From assembly GCA_014338405.1 (NCBI GenBank), contig JTDE01000972.1, positions 87,161 to 151,160 on the forward strand: a stretch of 64,000 nt of DNA, read 5' to 3'. A program made the position numbers and the translations under genes. Positions 1 through 10,860 of this stretch are shown piece by piece. Numbering within the stretch: position 1 is the first letter of the stretch; the number at the start of each line of letters is the position of its first letter. Under the pieces are notes generated by a model. The model worked only from the letters and a program-made list of their open reading frames with translations, did not search any database and was not told the origin of the DNA. This DNA is from Paragonimus skrjabini miyazakii. Its lineage: Eukaryota > Platyhelminthes > Trematoda > Plagiorchiida > Troglotrematidae.

Positions 1-3000
1 TTGATGAATAGGTTAAAATTCCTGTTTTATCTAGGTGGCGAAAAACTTTTTTTCCATCTCAGTTACGATACATTTTACTGATTTGTTTAAACTGGGTTCA
101 TTCAAGAAGCAAAAATTAGTAATCCAAAAAGAGATCATCTTAACAGCGCCACTGTAAATACAACTCAATCTTTTTCGGCTCAACAGTAACAACAAATTTG
201 GTGATTAAACTGTGATTACTGAAGTCACTATTGAGAAAGGTCAGAGACAAGGGTCATCTTGATCTAATGATGAATGCGAAGAGTATTTTCAGTTCGATCC
301 CTCTGTGGCCTGCCTTGTATTGTTCACATGCCAGCTTTTAGACTATGTCAATTGATAGGTTCGTTTGTGTTACATTGTTGGTCTGCATCAGTTTAGATCG
401 GTTAATCAAACTGAGGAGCACAGGTGGAATGTTAAACCAACACCCAAGCAGGTGAAAATTAGGAATGAACGTAAACACTTCAGGACTTAAAAGTATTGTG
501 CATCCAGTAGGCAGAAATATGGTGCACTCGGCTGTTTCATGAATCGAGCGTGAACCTGGCTGGGCCACCTGTGCTCTACTAGCCTGAGATCTAATGGAAC
601 ACTGACAGTAAGAAGAGACCCCATAATATGGGTGTAACTGCAATCGACAGATATTATAGAGAAATTTAAGATGCGAACGGTTTCAGTTAGCTATGAGTGC
701 AGGGTAATACTAATTTCAGGCAACCACAGGATCAACCAAGCTAAAAACGCTACTACTGGCCCTGTCCACTCGAGGTGAGTCCATGTGACCCTGTTGCGAG
801 CATTAATCTTAATAACCCGTGTAATGGATTGCCAAAACGTTGGAAACAATAAAAGGTGTATGTACAAATAATCAGGTCCGGCCAATCGTATGCTATTTAG
901 CAAAACTTCTGGATAAACATGTTCATCTTGAGAAACCATGCCCCATAAATTGTATTACATAATCCTTCGCACAAAACAAAGCTATCTTGATGCAAACAGT
1001 GTAAAGGCAGACGAACACTAAGATCAACATGATTGCCACCTGTAGAGTTGTCTTCCAGATGTAAGATCGAATAAGGGAAAATGCGGAAAATCTGCCCCTC
1101 GCGAATGTGCAATTTGTATTACTCAACTTCGAACGACTAGCCTAAATTCTTCCAGCAGCACATCGATTAAGATGGAACCCGCGGGAATCACTTTCAATCA
1201 ACTAACGAGAATAATAGACGAGATTCTCCAGGTATGTAGAATTCGATTATCAAACAGTTTGAGCAATTGATGGGTCATAGTTTGGAACACTTTAGTAAGG
1301 ACGTATTGCAGGTTTAATGGTACGCCGAAAGGTTAATAGTATAGAACCTGCAGACATACTTCGAAAGGTTCTGCATCCGGGATTAGAAAGGATACTTCGA
1401 TTTTTATTTATAATGCATCCAATCAGTCACTACGGTGTTGTCATTATGGCGCGTGATTGTAGCAGTATTACTAGGTCGTGAAGTATTTTCAGAGAACCAA
1501 AACTAAACTTATGGAGACAAGTTTCAAGAAAGAAAATTCTAAAATAGCAATCTTCTGTTAAATATACTGGGTTGCGATTAACAAGTAATTCTTGAACAAA
1601 TCATCTGGAGATTTGCCGACTGAAACAATCCTTTCCGCATTCATCACGTTTATGATTTTATGTGCCCTAGAACTGAACTTTGAATAGAACTACAAAATCT
1701 TTATCTCATTTTTTGGGTGATTCAAAGAACACCAAATGTACCGTGCATTCAACTCATGGTAAACGCTGGGAACATCGTAAAACAACTGTAACCCTATGGT
1801 TTGTACTTTGAAATATATCTGTAGTCAGTAACACCATAATCCTTTTCGCTGTTTTAAAAATAAACTACATCTGTTCCCCCAATGTTAGAGAATTCCATTT
1901 ACAAACGACTTTTTCTTAATGTCCTTTCAGTTTATATCAGTTAGGGTAATAAAACGCGTTTGGCTTGCAGAACTATACAATGGAGCGAAGGGTCAACTTT
2001 TACCTGTTTCGATCCTCGTGAGAATGAAACAATACAGTAAGTTGAATAGCTGATAGACTTAAACAATTCGACTGCAAGAGGAAAAAACTGAACGCAAAGA
2101 ATAATGCGGGTGTACGGTAAACCAACACACTGAAGCGGCATACAACTGTTAAACTCTCAAGCAACAAGAAAATCAAGCAGCCACGAGCAGACCCACATAT
2201 TGGGTGACCTGTGGAAGTGCATTATGTAGATGACCAACGGATTCAGAATAACCAGTTTACCTTTGTATATACTCCGCTGAACAGAATTCTTAACCGCTAA
2301 GTGGAGTCATTTATGATCATACCGTTAGGCAACACCTGTTAGAACGAACAGACACTTGTCAAGTCCTACCAGCAAGATAGCTTGCAAGTTTAACGCTCAA
2401 ATGTAACGGGAGTACTCTATAATTCTTAGTTTCTAGTTGATTGAAGAAGTTCATTTTGTAGGCTGTTGTAGGCTGCGATTAAATAACCTCTCATGTATCC
2501 GTAGTTTGCTAAGCACTGACCTAAGAATATCAGCCATCTTGAAAGTGAGTACATTTTCAGCTCATTGCCTGGCCTGCGTTTACAAGATTCCATTAACAGT
2601 AGACATTTTGGATTGAGATGGCCAGAGTTTGAGGTGAACTGCACATTTAGAAAAGGGTCTTTGTTAGGGCGCCCACCCTGTGACCGTCCCAGGGCACCTC
2701 TGCCGTGAGAAAGAAGAAAAAACCACTTGACTCTGTCATAACTAGCGGAACTGTTCAAATCGGTTGAGACTTTTTATACCGCTATGCACATGTGCGATCC
2801 TAACTCTTTCTCATGATGTGGTGGGAATGTGTGGTCATGACGTGCCCTATAAATACCTTGTACTTGTCGCCCTAGCGGCACCCCGTTTTGTAGCGGAACA
2901 AAGCTTCTTTTTTTGAACGCGTCATTTGGCTTGTCTTGGGAGCGAATGCGGAAACAGTCGCGGTACTATTCGGGACCGAGATTTCCGAGTAAATTATTAC

Positions 3001-6000
3001 CGGGACAAGAGTCCGATGTTATCGAGCACACCACTATACCGAGATCGAACCAGCGTATCGTTTAGGAGGGTTTACAACAGTTTTAAAGTGCACTTATTCG
3101 GAAGTTATTTTTTAGAAAATCCGTGTCACTTTTGTACACATTGCTTTAACTGTACAACTAAGCGGACTCAAATCGTTCGTCCCCAGTGTTCTGAAAGCTG
3201 TTCCGTTTTCAGGAACCTTAAGCTTGTAACCAGACAGAAAACGGTATAGTTTTGGTGAAGCATATGCATAATCATGTGCTTCATCATGCTAAATGGCAAA
3301 ACGTTGCCTGTGGATCACATTGTGAGCGAATTCCGTTCATTCTGTAGTCTGTCCTCTGACTAAGTTAATGGATACAATGAGATAAAGTAGGACAAAACGG
3401 CTTAAGGAGTTTACGTACGAGATTCCTGAACTCCCGAAAAGGCAATTATTATCCTCTAAGTTAACCCTATGGATCTTTATTAACTACCATTTAAGTGGTT
3501 TTATCGAATGCAGTAAAAATGCATATTTTGCTTACTTAGATAGCTTTAAATCCCAGTCTGTGTTCAATGAAGTCCGATATACAAATTTGTTAAGATGTTT
3601 CCCAAAAACATCAAGTTTATCCCACTTTTCAGCAAACACAATGAAGCTTATGTTACGTTTTCGAATAATTTCCAAATTGTGTTATCGATAGGTTGTGTGC
3701 ATTGAAACACTAGCTCACCGTATGTCACGGCAACATACATTTATTTTAGAAAAGACGACCTAGTAGTGGTATACTGTGTGATCTCGGTTCGAACTGAGTT
3801 CGTCGTATCCTAGTAAGTACGTACTGCCGAAATGAACAGTAAAAGGTATGCATAAAGTCAAACGGAATTCTGATGATATCATACCACCACAAAGACCCTG
3901 GAGATGTGCACATGGATCACAATGACAACATAAAGTAGATGGAACCGATTCTGAAAGGTCACAAAATTCATAAGATGAACCAAAATGTATGAACCAACAA
4001 TACTGGATGAACAGATAATGGCGTTGTTAAAGGTTCTACTTGAAGCTAACCTGATTAGTGAGACAACCTTCAAATTTTTCAAACCGAATGGCTCTTAAAT
4101 CACCTACTAGAAACTCAGACCGGTATTCTATGTAGGCCACTTATGTCGATGTACAACTCATTTCAGCATAAACTCGTCAGGTGGCTTGTTTGAATGCTAG
4201 AACCAGTGGAATGGTCGCTAGCCAAATACGCTCTAAAGGACAACTTCGAACCAGTTGATCTTTTATCTAAAATTAACACTAAAGAACCACAGATAACTTC
4301 ATAGGTAGTCTCACTATAGTGCCCATGAAAGAAATAGCGTGACTTTTGTTACTACATAAGCTCTAATGGAATATCTTTCCCCTTCCCGATATCTAAATTA
4401 GAATATTCATTATATATGTGCACAGTGGATGTTCATACTCAATTTCAGTGGAAAAATTTCACACACATCGCTGGAGAGGCTATGAGGAGTCTCCTGGTTC
4501 AAATCCCCGCAGACATTTCCGTTGCCCACATAGATCCCCGATGGTGAGCAACAGGTCGACACCTTTTTGAAAGAAGTGAATTGCAGTCACGGGAATCTAC
4601 GATTTATAAGGAAATTAGAAAAAGATCATTGTCTGCCATTTTCGGCTTTATTGATCCAAAGCAGAGCTGACGGCACCGTAAGATGGCCTGTCTACAGAAA
4701 GTCTACTTGGACAAGGCAGTACTTGCGCTTCGTTAGTTTTGTCCCTGTTCAGTACAAACGGGATCTAGTAAAGACTGTATTGGAAAATTTGCACAGTTGA
4801 TGTAATCAGTTCTCACTTGTGACACCATCAAGAACCGTAAACCTCTCCCCCTCATCTGGCACTGCGTGTACGGATATTCGTGTAGATGCAGTTCCAACTA
4901 CATATGAATGAAGACGAGGCAGCTGCAAGTCAGGATGGGAGAACATTTGCTTAAGTGGGTATGCAACGTCGTCACGTGTTTGAGACAAATCAAGACATTG
5001 GCAGTCTGTCGGCATTGATAGTCATCTCCACGCACCGCAATTAATGCTAACTCCAGTTTGCCTAGGTAAGTGCTATTAAACGATTGGAGCTGTCGTCATA
5101 CGTGCAAAAGGAACTGCTTATTAAATTGCCACTACCTTGGTAGTGCTGGTGGATTTTTTCATGTCAAGACAAGACAATCTCCGTAAGTGATAATATTTTG
5201 TAATTTCTATTTCCGCAGAATGTACTTGATAAGATGCAGCGAAATCAATTCGAACAATGATCGTGCAATATACCACTATTGACTCGGCTTAGAAAATACA
5301 TTTCAGAGAAAGCTTGTCGCGGCAAAACAAATTTCTTAAAGTACGTCTTTCTCATTTATTTCTTGGGTAGACTGCATATTAAAAGAAAGCGTTTATCGCA
5401 TGTAACTAAATTCTTCTCATAACTTTATGTTGTAGACAAATACATTAAATTATTTGCAACAATAAGGCGTAGTTTGGGTAGTAATGAAATTTTTCAGAAC
5501 AAAAGGCTATTCTCAGAGAGGTGACAACGACTGTGTGTAACCTGAATACCCCGGTTAAACCTCAGTGACCCAATATTCTAAACAGTTGCCTCCAAACTGC
5601 CACATTTGATTGTGAGAAACACAGCCTCTGTTGAATCAACGTCTTTCTTTCTAGTCTCTAAACTGTCTATCTAGTGTCTGTTTGTTCACTACTTTCGAAC
5701 AATTGTTTTCATTGATATTTATGAATGAAAAAATTTAGACTTCTGTCTCAAAAATATCCGTAAATACATACGCACATAAATAGCAATGAATCGGATCATG
5801 AAGCGTTACAGTTAGAGCCGCCTTTCACCGTAGTAGCGATAGGCCCTTCTATAGGACAAACGTTAGCAAAAATTGAAATAATGATTAACATTAAGTAAAC
5901 TGATATAGCTAATTATTAAGTAGATGTAAATGCACTGTGAAGTATGTCACACTATCAGGTCAGATAAGATTCCATGTCAGTACTGAGGAGGATAACAAAT

Positions 6001-7576
6001 TCGTCATTTCTTAATTGACAGTGATTCCGAGACTATTTGAAATGAATAAGAACTGATATCCGGGAACGTTCTTTTCAGCGTTCTACAGGATGAACTAGAT
6101 TTTTACTGCATAAAAAGATATCTTTCAAAAGTATGTGAAACCAACTGGTTGACCACCAGACATGTCAGACAGAATAAAGAAACTGTAATTTATTTCATCC
6201 TAGGGAGAACAGCAACGAATTCGAAGAAAACCTTCTTCTCGTTGCTGGGATGTATTCTAATTCGAGACTAACCTTGCCGTCCACCAAGTAGCATCTAACA
6301 CTGTACGGACATGTGTTACTCGTGCAAATACCGATTCATTGTAGGTTATCTCATCTACTGGTTCTTTCTGATGTTTGTACGTTCCGTCAGGATTATTCCT
6401 ATCCGGGGCATGTTCTCATGCTAAGAATTGAGAATGAGCTATTCATCTATTCATTTTTCCAACTTCCTACATTTTGAAATCACCCTGTAATTTGACTTAC
6501 CAATGCAAAACTCGATTGAACTTTCATTAAATGCTATTCCATTCTTGTTAAATTCTGGAACTTTCTGTTTGACTCACAGATAACTGTAAGCCATAAGCAA
6601 AGTGTATCGTTTATCGGAACGTCAAACTTTCATTCCAACATATCATCACTAATTTTAATTGGAGTCTCGTGACGACCTTCATTTTATCTTTTCATCCACC
6701 CCATAACTTGGATCACACTGATCACTCTGATCACGCACGATTCATTCGTTTTTACCGCCTCAACAATAGAAGAAAAGCATCGATCCAGACGGTGAGAATT
6801 CCCTAATTGTTGGCCAGTTCATTGGCCTTATAAATGCATGCGCGCCTTATAGAGATCCTTATAAGTTTCGGTCCTGCTTCTGTTAATTGACTGTCAGTGA
6901 TAATCGCATTTGATTAAGGACTTAACCCGTATTTGACTGTTTGCCCGTTAACAGATTGTATCTAATGATCGAAACAGCGGAGGTGTACTGTTATAGATAA
7001 GTGTATCAAGTTACTTGGTGATGCTACAGATTCATTCTTGGGATCAATCTTGGAGGCTATGTGTCACTCAGAGTCAGACGGATGGATCTATGGGAAAAGT
7101 CTTTCAGTACCAGTGTGCAGCTGCAAATCTGAGCTAGCCGGCGATGATTGTTCTCTTATGGGCTTGCCTGTTTCGTGTTGTTATGGTTTTTAGACTAGAC
7201 TCTCGACCGATTTATGGACCACAGTCAATTTGTTGGTCGTATACTGTCAAATGTGTAATCATCCACAACGTGGAAATTGCATGCTAGTCATTAGTGTTGT
7301 CGCCAAGTCACTTTTGACATTTGGGATCTTGTTACAGCCTCAATGTACTAACAAATACCGAGGCAATATAACCGACTAGTATTTAATTTTTAGTCCCGTA
7401 GAATGCATAACAATACTTTTTCCAAGATTTGACTGAATGATTATCTGTCTCGAATGAAAACAAAATAGTTAAAAGTTCACATGTTTTAAATCTTTACACC
7501 AAAATTTAAAGTGTTTTCCATAGTTGAGTGAGTGAATGAACAGGAAATGCTGTGAATAACACGTACCGAATAATAC
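1..7576. other. No gene recognised (intron or 3' flank of the PDE gene)
   Basis: The C-terminal PDE exons were expected here on the minus strand (motifs like ATDMxxH, CCDISN, P.PLW), but none could be found on either strand. What is visible: a hydrophobic pair of minus-strand frames at 691-1126, a GC-richer TATAAATA-bearing patch at 2816-2899, and short frames compatible with chance. The gene may skip this stretch in one long intron. Confidence 0.6.
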
Positions 7577-7727
7577 CTTCTCGCATACGCTTCAAAACGT
7601 GTTCTTCAAGATGATCGAATGGATTTGACTCAGGATGACTTAGCACATCAAAGGCCATGGCTGAGTGATGATTTTCCAGTGGGCTTTGGTCATTGTACCG
7701 TATTGCCAGCTCCGTTCCTGCGTTAAT
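7577..7727 (-). CDS. PDE9A: PDE9-like gene, catalytic exon with RYND and ENHH
   Basis: The exon is 151 nt (50 codons plus 1 nt), phase 0 at its start. The acceptor is GGACAG, and the donor is GAAG before GTATTA. It encodes NAGTELAIRYND, then SPLENHHS, then FDVLSHPESNPFDHLEEHVL and KRMREG. Human PDE9A reads NARTELAVRYND, SPLENHHC and FQILAEPECNIFSNI at the same place, so this is a direct continuation of AYQ in exon 17555-17655 after a 9.8-kb intron. The metal-binding Glu/His region is intact. Two substitutions stand out: Arg to Gly in NAGTEL, and Cys to Ser in ENHHS. The next exon should begin with two bases completing Gly and then an ILATDMARH-like motif. I looked for it in 1-7576 and did not find it. 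Confidence 0.9.
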
Positions 7728-8051
7728 CTGTCCGTGGTGGAGAAAGAAGATGGTAAAAATAGAATCAGAAGTTGAATTATTGATGTGCAGTTTGGGACAG
7801 ACTTGTACACCCTGAGCAGAAAAGGCCCCTGGTATATATTAGTGAAATTTTCTGCTCATGGAAAATTATACATTAGTCGTACTGAACAAACTCTTGCGAA
7901 ACTATAATACTTATTGTTTGCCATGTATGCCACATCATTGGTTGAACTGAAATATTTCAACGTACCGTTCGTCTTAGCATAAATCAATTGGTTTAGTGTC
8001 TGCATTTAAAAACACAAAGTATGAAAACTTCATTTCGTGAACCCTACCTTT

Positions 8052-8156
8052 TTACTTAATTTTGGACAATTTTCCAACATTCTCAATGAGGGTCTTGAGG
8101 AAATGAGCCCGAACATCAGAACACGCCTCAGTGATATCCACTTCGGTTTGAGCAAC
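8052..8156 (-). CDS. Candidate terminal exon E2, unidentified, inside the 9.8-kb PDE intron
   Basis: After a plausible acceptor (CAGTTTTATAG), the minus strand reads 34 codons and then TAA. The peptide runs VAQTEVDITEACSDVRAHF, then KTLIENVGKLSKIK, an amphipathic, helix-like sequence without repeats. Its phase 0 start matches the phase 0 end of E1 (13231-13371), so the pair would give a continuous C-terminus of 81 residues. It lies only 325 nt before the PDE exon 7577-7727 on the same strand. No AATAAA was seen right after the stop. A donor-like GTAAAA overlaps the stop, so it could also be an internal exon. No family is recognised. Length alone does not exclude chance; the argument is composition plus phase agreement with E1. 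Confidence 0.4.
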   Translation of the reverse strand, partial: VAQTEVDITEACSDVRAHFLKTLIENVGKLSKIK

Positions 8157-8550
8157 CTATAAAACTGTCCTTCCCATCCCAGGTTGTAATCAGCGCAATT
8201 TTCGGAAAAACATATGAACCGAAACGACCGAAGTAAAACAGACGTATTACTTACGCTAATAAACAGATTTCTGAATCAGTCGCAAAATCTATCCACAAGT
8301 TCAACTTTTATGCACGGACATTATCAGCGTAAGAAGCCAACGACGCAATGCAGCCAAACAGCGAACTACATCAGAAACAAGAAGTCCCTCAACGAGCTGA
8401 TTTTAGTCTAGCAAGCCAACGTTGCATTCTTACTCTTCTCCGGATCCATCGTGACGCCACTTTGTTTATGAGAGAACAAAACACGATGATTACGTTTCAA
8501 TCGACCTTTTGGTGTTTGAATTCCACCAAGATAGGCACTCAACCTTTGTA

Positions 8551-9320
8551 CCATTCATCATCATCATCATAACAGCCATGAGCCTGACCAAAAGGTACTG
8601 TGGCTCGGGCTGACGTTCACCTCAACAGTGACGTGGAATATCCTAGAGGAAAACGTTACTAAGAAGGTTGAAAATTATTAAAATAAGACCAAGCGGAAGA
8701 ACTAGAAATGGTATGGATACAGGTCCGCCATTGACTGCGACACACCGCTATCTCGGAAAGTGTTTCTAACCAGTGGTTTGAGTAATCACGAGGACCCAAA
8801 CTAGGCAGGTGACACCTACCCACTTTGCTCAATGGAGCAGTCAAGATCTTCAGATTTTGTGCCCACCTTGTTGCTTGACCACCACGTGGTTTGACTCAAC
8901 TGTTGGTGGCCTCAGCATATAATGCCCGGTACGGTAAACGATTAGATGACATACGTGACCCAACCAACGCAAGCTGTGTACCGTGATTAATTGACCAATT
9001 GATCGCGCATCTCGAGCGTTCCGGAATACGCGCAGGCGAACTGCCACATTGCTCACGCGATCAGTCCAATTAATATGGGCCAATTCGCGGAAAAAACGAT
9101 GGTCAGACACAGCAAGCCTGTTGATATCTTCTCTGTGAACAGGCCACGTTTCCGAACCATGGAGCAAAATAGAACGCACACAGGCATTATATACCCTTCC
9201 TTTCAGCGACAACCGGACGTCTTTTTTAACGCCATAGATGACGCCGTTTGGCAAAGGCGGCTCGTGCGGTTATTGAGATACCGTCCAGAATGGCAAATCT
9301 GGACAAGTGGCATGGCAACT
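8551..9320 (-). mobile_element. LINE 3' end, trematode type, frameshifted
   Basis: Minus-strand translation gives RRHLWR, then after a frameshift near 9230 KKDVRLSLKGRVYNACVRSI, LLHGSETWPVHRED, HINWTDRVSNVAVRLRVF and LRWLGHV. After a second frameshift near 8850 it gives LSKVGRCHLPSLGPRDYSNH, WLETLSEIA and RSQWRTCIHTIS. This series is the C-terminal part of the reverse transcriptase polyprotein common in trematode non-LTR elements. The 3' side ends in a short ATG-type trinucleotide run (8555-8570), a tail type seen in elements lacking poly(A). There is no intact reverse transcriptase core, so the copy is 5'-truncated. It lies about 110 bp downstream of the R2-like fragment in the same orientation. 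I do not assign it to a named clade. Confidence 0.85.
8555..8570. repeat. (TCA)n microsatellite, LINE tail
   Basis: About five TCA units on the plus strand, which read as ATG/TGA units on the minus strand at the 3' end of the LINE copy 8551-9320. Elements that prime on short repeats often end this way. Confidence 0.8.
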
Positions 9321-9430
9321 TGGTTAGTATGCATGGGTTAATTCCGGACAAAGTTGCGCTTTAACTTTGTGCGGGCCATCGGGAGACATCAAATCCATAT
9401 CGTGCCGAAAGAATGTTGATTGAATGCGTT

Positions 9431-10860
9431 TCATTTCAAACCTGAGCAATCACTTCCAGTTGTTCCTAGATTTGATAGTAGTTGTTCATTGAGTCGTTCA
9501 CTATATCGTTTATTTTGAAGAGCAGTATACACAGCTTCGTTCAAGGGAGGGACAAACGGTGACACCAANNNNNNNNNNNNNNNNNNNNNNNNNNNNNNNN
9601 NNNNNNNNNNNNNNNNNNNNNNNNNNNNNNNNNNNNNNNNNNNNNNNNNNNNNNNNNNNNNNNNNNNNNNNNNNNNNNNNNNNNNNNNNNNNNNNNNNNN
9701 NNNNNNNNNNNNNNNNNNNNNNNNNNNNNNNNNNNNNNNNNNNNNNNNNNNNNNNNNNNNNNNNNNNNNNNNNNNNNNNNNNNNNNNNNNNNNNNNNNNN
9801 NNNNNNNNNNNNNNNNNNNNNNNNNNNNNNNNNNNNNNNNNNNNNNNNNNNNNNNNNNNNNNNNNNNNNNNNNNNNNNNNNNNNNNNNNNNNNNNNNNNN
9901 NNNNNNNNNNNNNNNNNNNNNNNNNNNNNNNNNNNNNNNNNNNNNNNNNNNNNNNNNNNNNNNNNNNNNNNNNNNNNNNNNNNNNNNNNNNNNNNNNNNN
10001 NNNNNNNNNNNNNNNNNNNNNNNNNNNNNNNNNNNNNNNNNNNNNNNNNNNNNNNNNNNNNNNNNNNNNNNNNNNNNNNNNNNNNNNNNNNNNNNNNNNN
10101 NNNNNNNNNNNNNNNNNNNNNNNNNNNNNNNNNNNNNNNNNNNNNNNNNNNNNNNNNNNNNNNNNNNNNNNNNNNNNNNNNNNNNNNNNNNNNNNNNNNN
10201 NNNNNNNNNNNNNNNNNNNNNNNNNNNNNNNNNNNNNNCTCGCCGTTGGTACTCGCAACTCCTCGAAGACTGTATAGCCCAACTTGCGCAGTCGCTCCTC
10301 CAGGACTTTGGCCACACGGTTGTGTCGGGCACAACGCACGTCATGGGTGATCCAGCATGATTGTAGAATATGAGCAAGGATTTCCGGTTAACCGCAGTTG
10401 CCACGGCAGAGAACTGAGTGGTCACTTCGGCCACTTCGTGAATTTCGGACTTTAGTCCGCAACAGACTACATCTGAGCTGGATGGCACGAATAAAGATTC
10501 TGGGGAAGATGCGATCTGGATTAAACAGCCAACGATTCGAGAGTGGAGAGCGTAACACTTCCTGAAGACCGAGGCCATCAAGCGAATGGTAGAGTTTATC
10601 CATCCATGCCATTTGGGCTTCCTCCTTGTGCGTCACCACCATACCCTGAACGTGTACTGGGACGTTCAGTTTTCTCAAGATAGGGCCAAACGAATTAGCT
10701 TTGACCACATTCCGCAGAACTGGACACTGACTGGAGAGAAGTCTCTCCGCTCGAGATTTACGCGATATTGGAACAGTGGTGGACAAACTTGGGATACCCA
10801 ATGAAGGCGACTACGTTTAATTTATCAAGGGTAGATTCCGGCTTAGTGTCTTTGGCGTCT
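9431..10860 (-). mobile_element. R2-like non-LTR retrotransposon fragment (CCHC knuckle plus restriction-like endonuclease)
   Basis: Read on the minus strand, 10801-10388 encodes GIPSLSTTVPISRKSRAERL, then NVPVHVQGMVVTHKEEAQ, then NRWLFNPDRIFP and FIRAIQLRCSLLRTKVRNS. This is the region R2-clade elements carry between reverse transcriptase and endonuclease. It runs into a CX3CX7HX4C knuckle (C-RGN-C, H-ILQS-C), then RHNRVAKVLEERLRKLGYTV and FEELRVPTA, the start of the restriction-like endonuclease. After the N gap, LVSPFVPPLNEA and RYSERLNEQLL continue the same domain. One in-frame TAA sits inside the knuckle at about 10387-10389, and a frame change is seen near 10801, so this copy is dead. 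No reverse transcriptase was found upstream, and there is no 28S rDNA around it, so it is a 5'-truncated copy at a non-canonical site. The catalytic PD...D residues fall in the gap. Confidence 0.85.
9568..10238. other. Assembly gap (671 N)
   Basis: This run of N lies inside the restriction-like endonuclease of the R2-like element. The peptide before it (VPTANGE) and the peptide after it (LVSPFVPP) are usually only about 25-30 residues apart in R2-type endonucleases. The gap length is therefore either overestimated or hides an insertion. Open frames that appear to span it are artefacts. Confidence 0.95.

Noticed and set aside
2926..3249. Plus-strand 107-codon frame
   Set aside because: It has no in-frame ATG at the start, is chance-length, and shows no recognised domain.
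4480..4515. B-box-like GGTTCAAATCCCC suggesting a tRNA gene
   Set aside because: No A box at a fitting distance and no stems can be drawn.
5110..5190. Minus-strand LSCLDMKKSTSTTK before GTAGTG as a PDE exon
   Set aside because: Only the DM pair agrees with the family; the phase and the rest of the motif do not.
5950..6010. Minus-strand ILLSTDMESYL as the missing ATDMxxH exon of the PDE
   Set aside because: It lacks the conserved His, has no good acceptor and hits a stop a few codons later.
9431..10581. Long open frames of 260-346 codons spanning the first N gap
   Set aside because: Their length comes from translating N. Only the R2-like residues on either side are meaningful.
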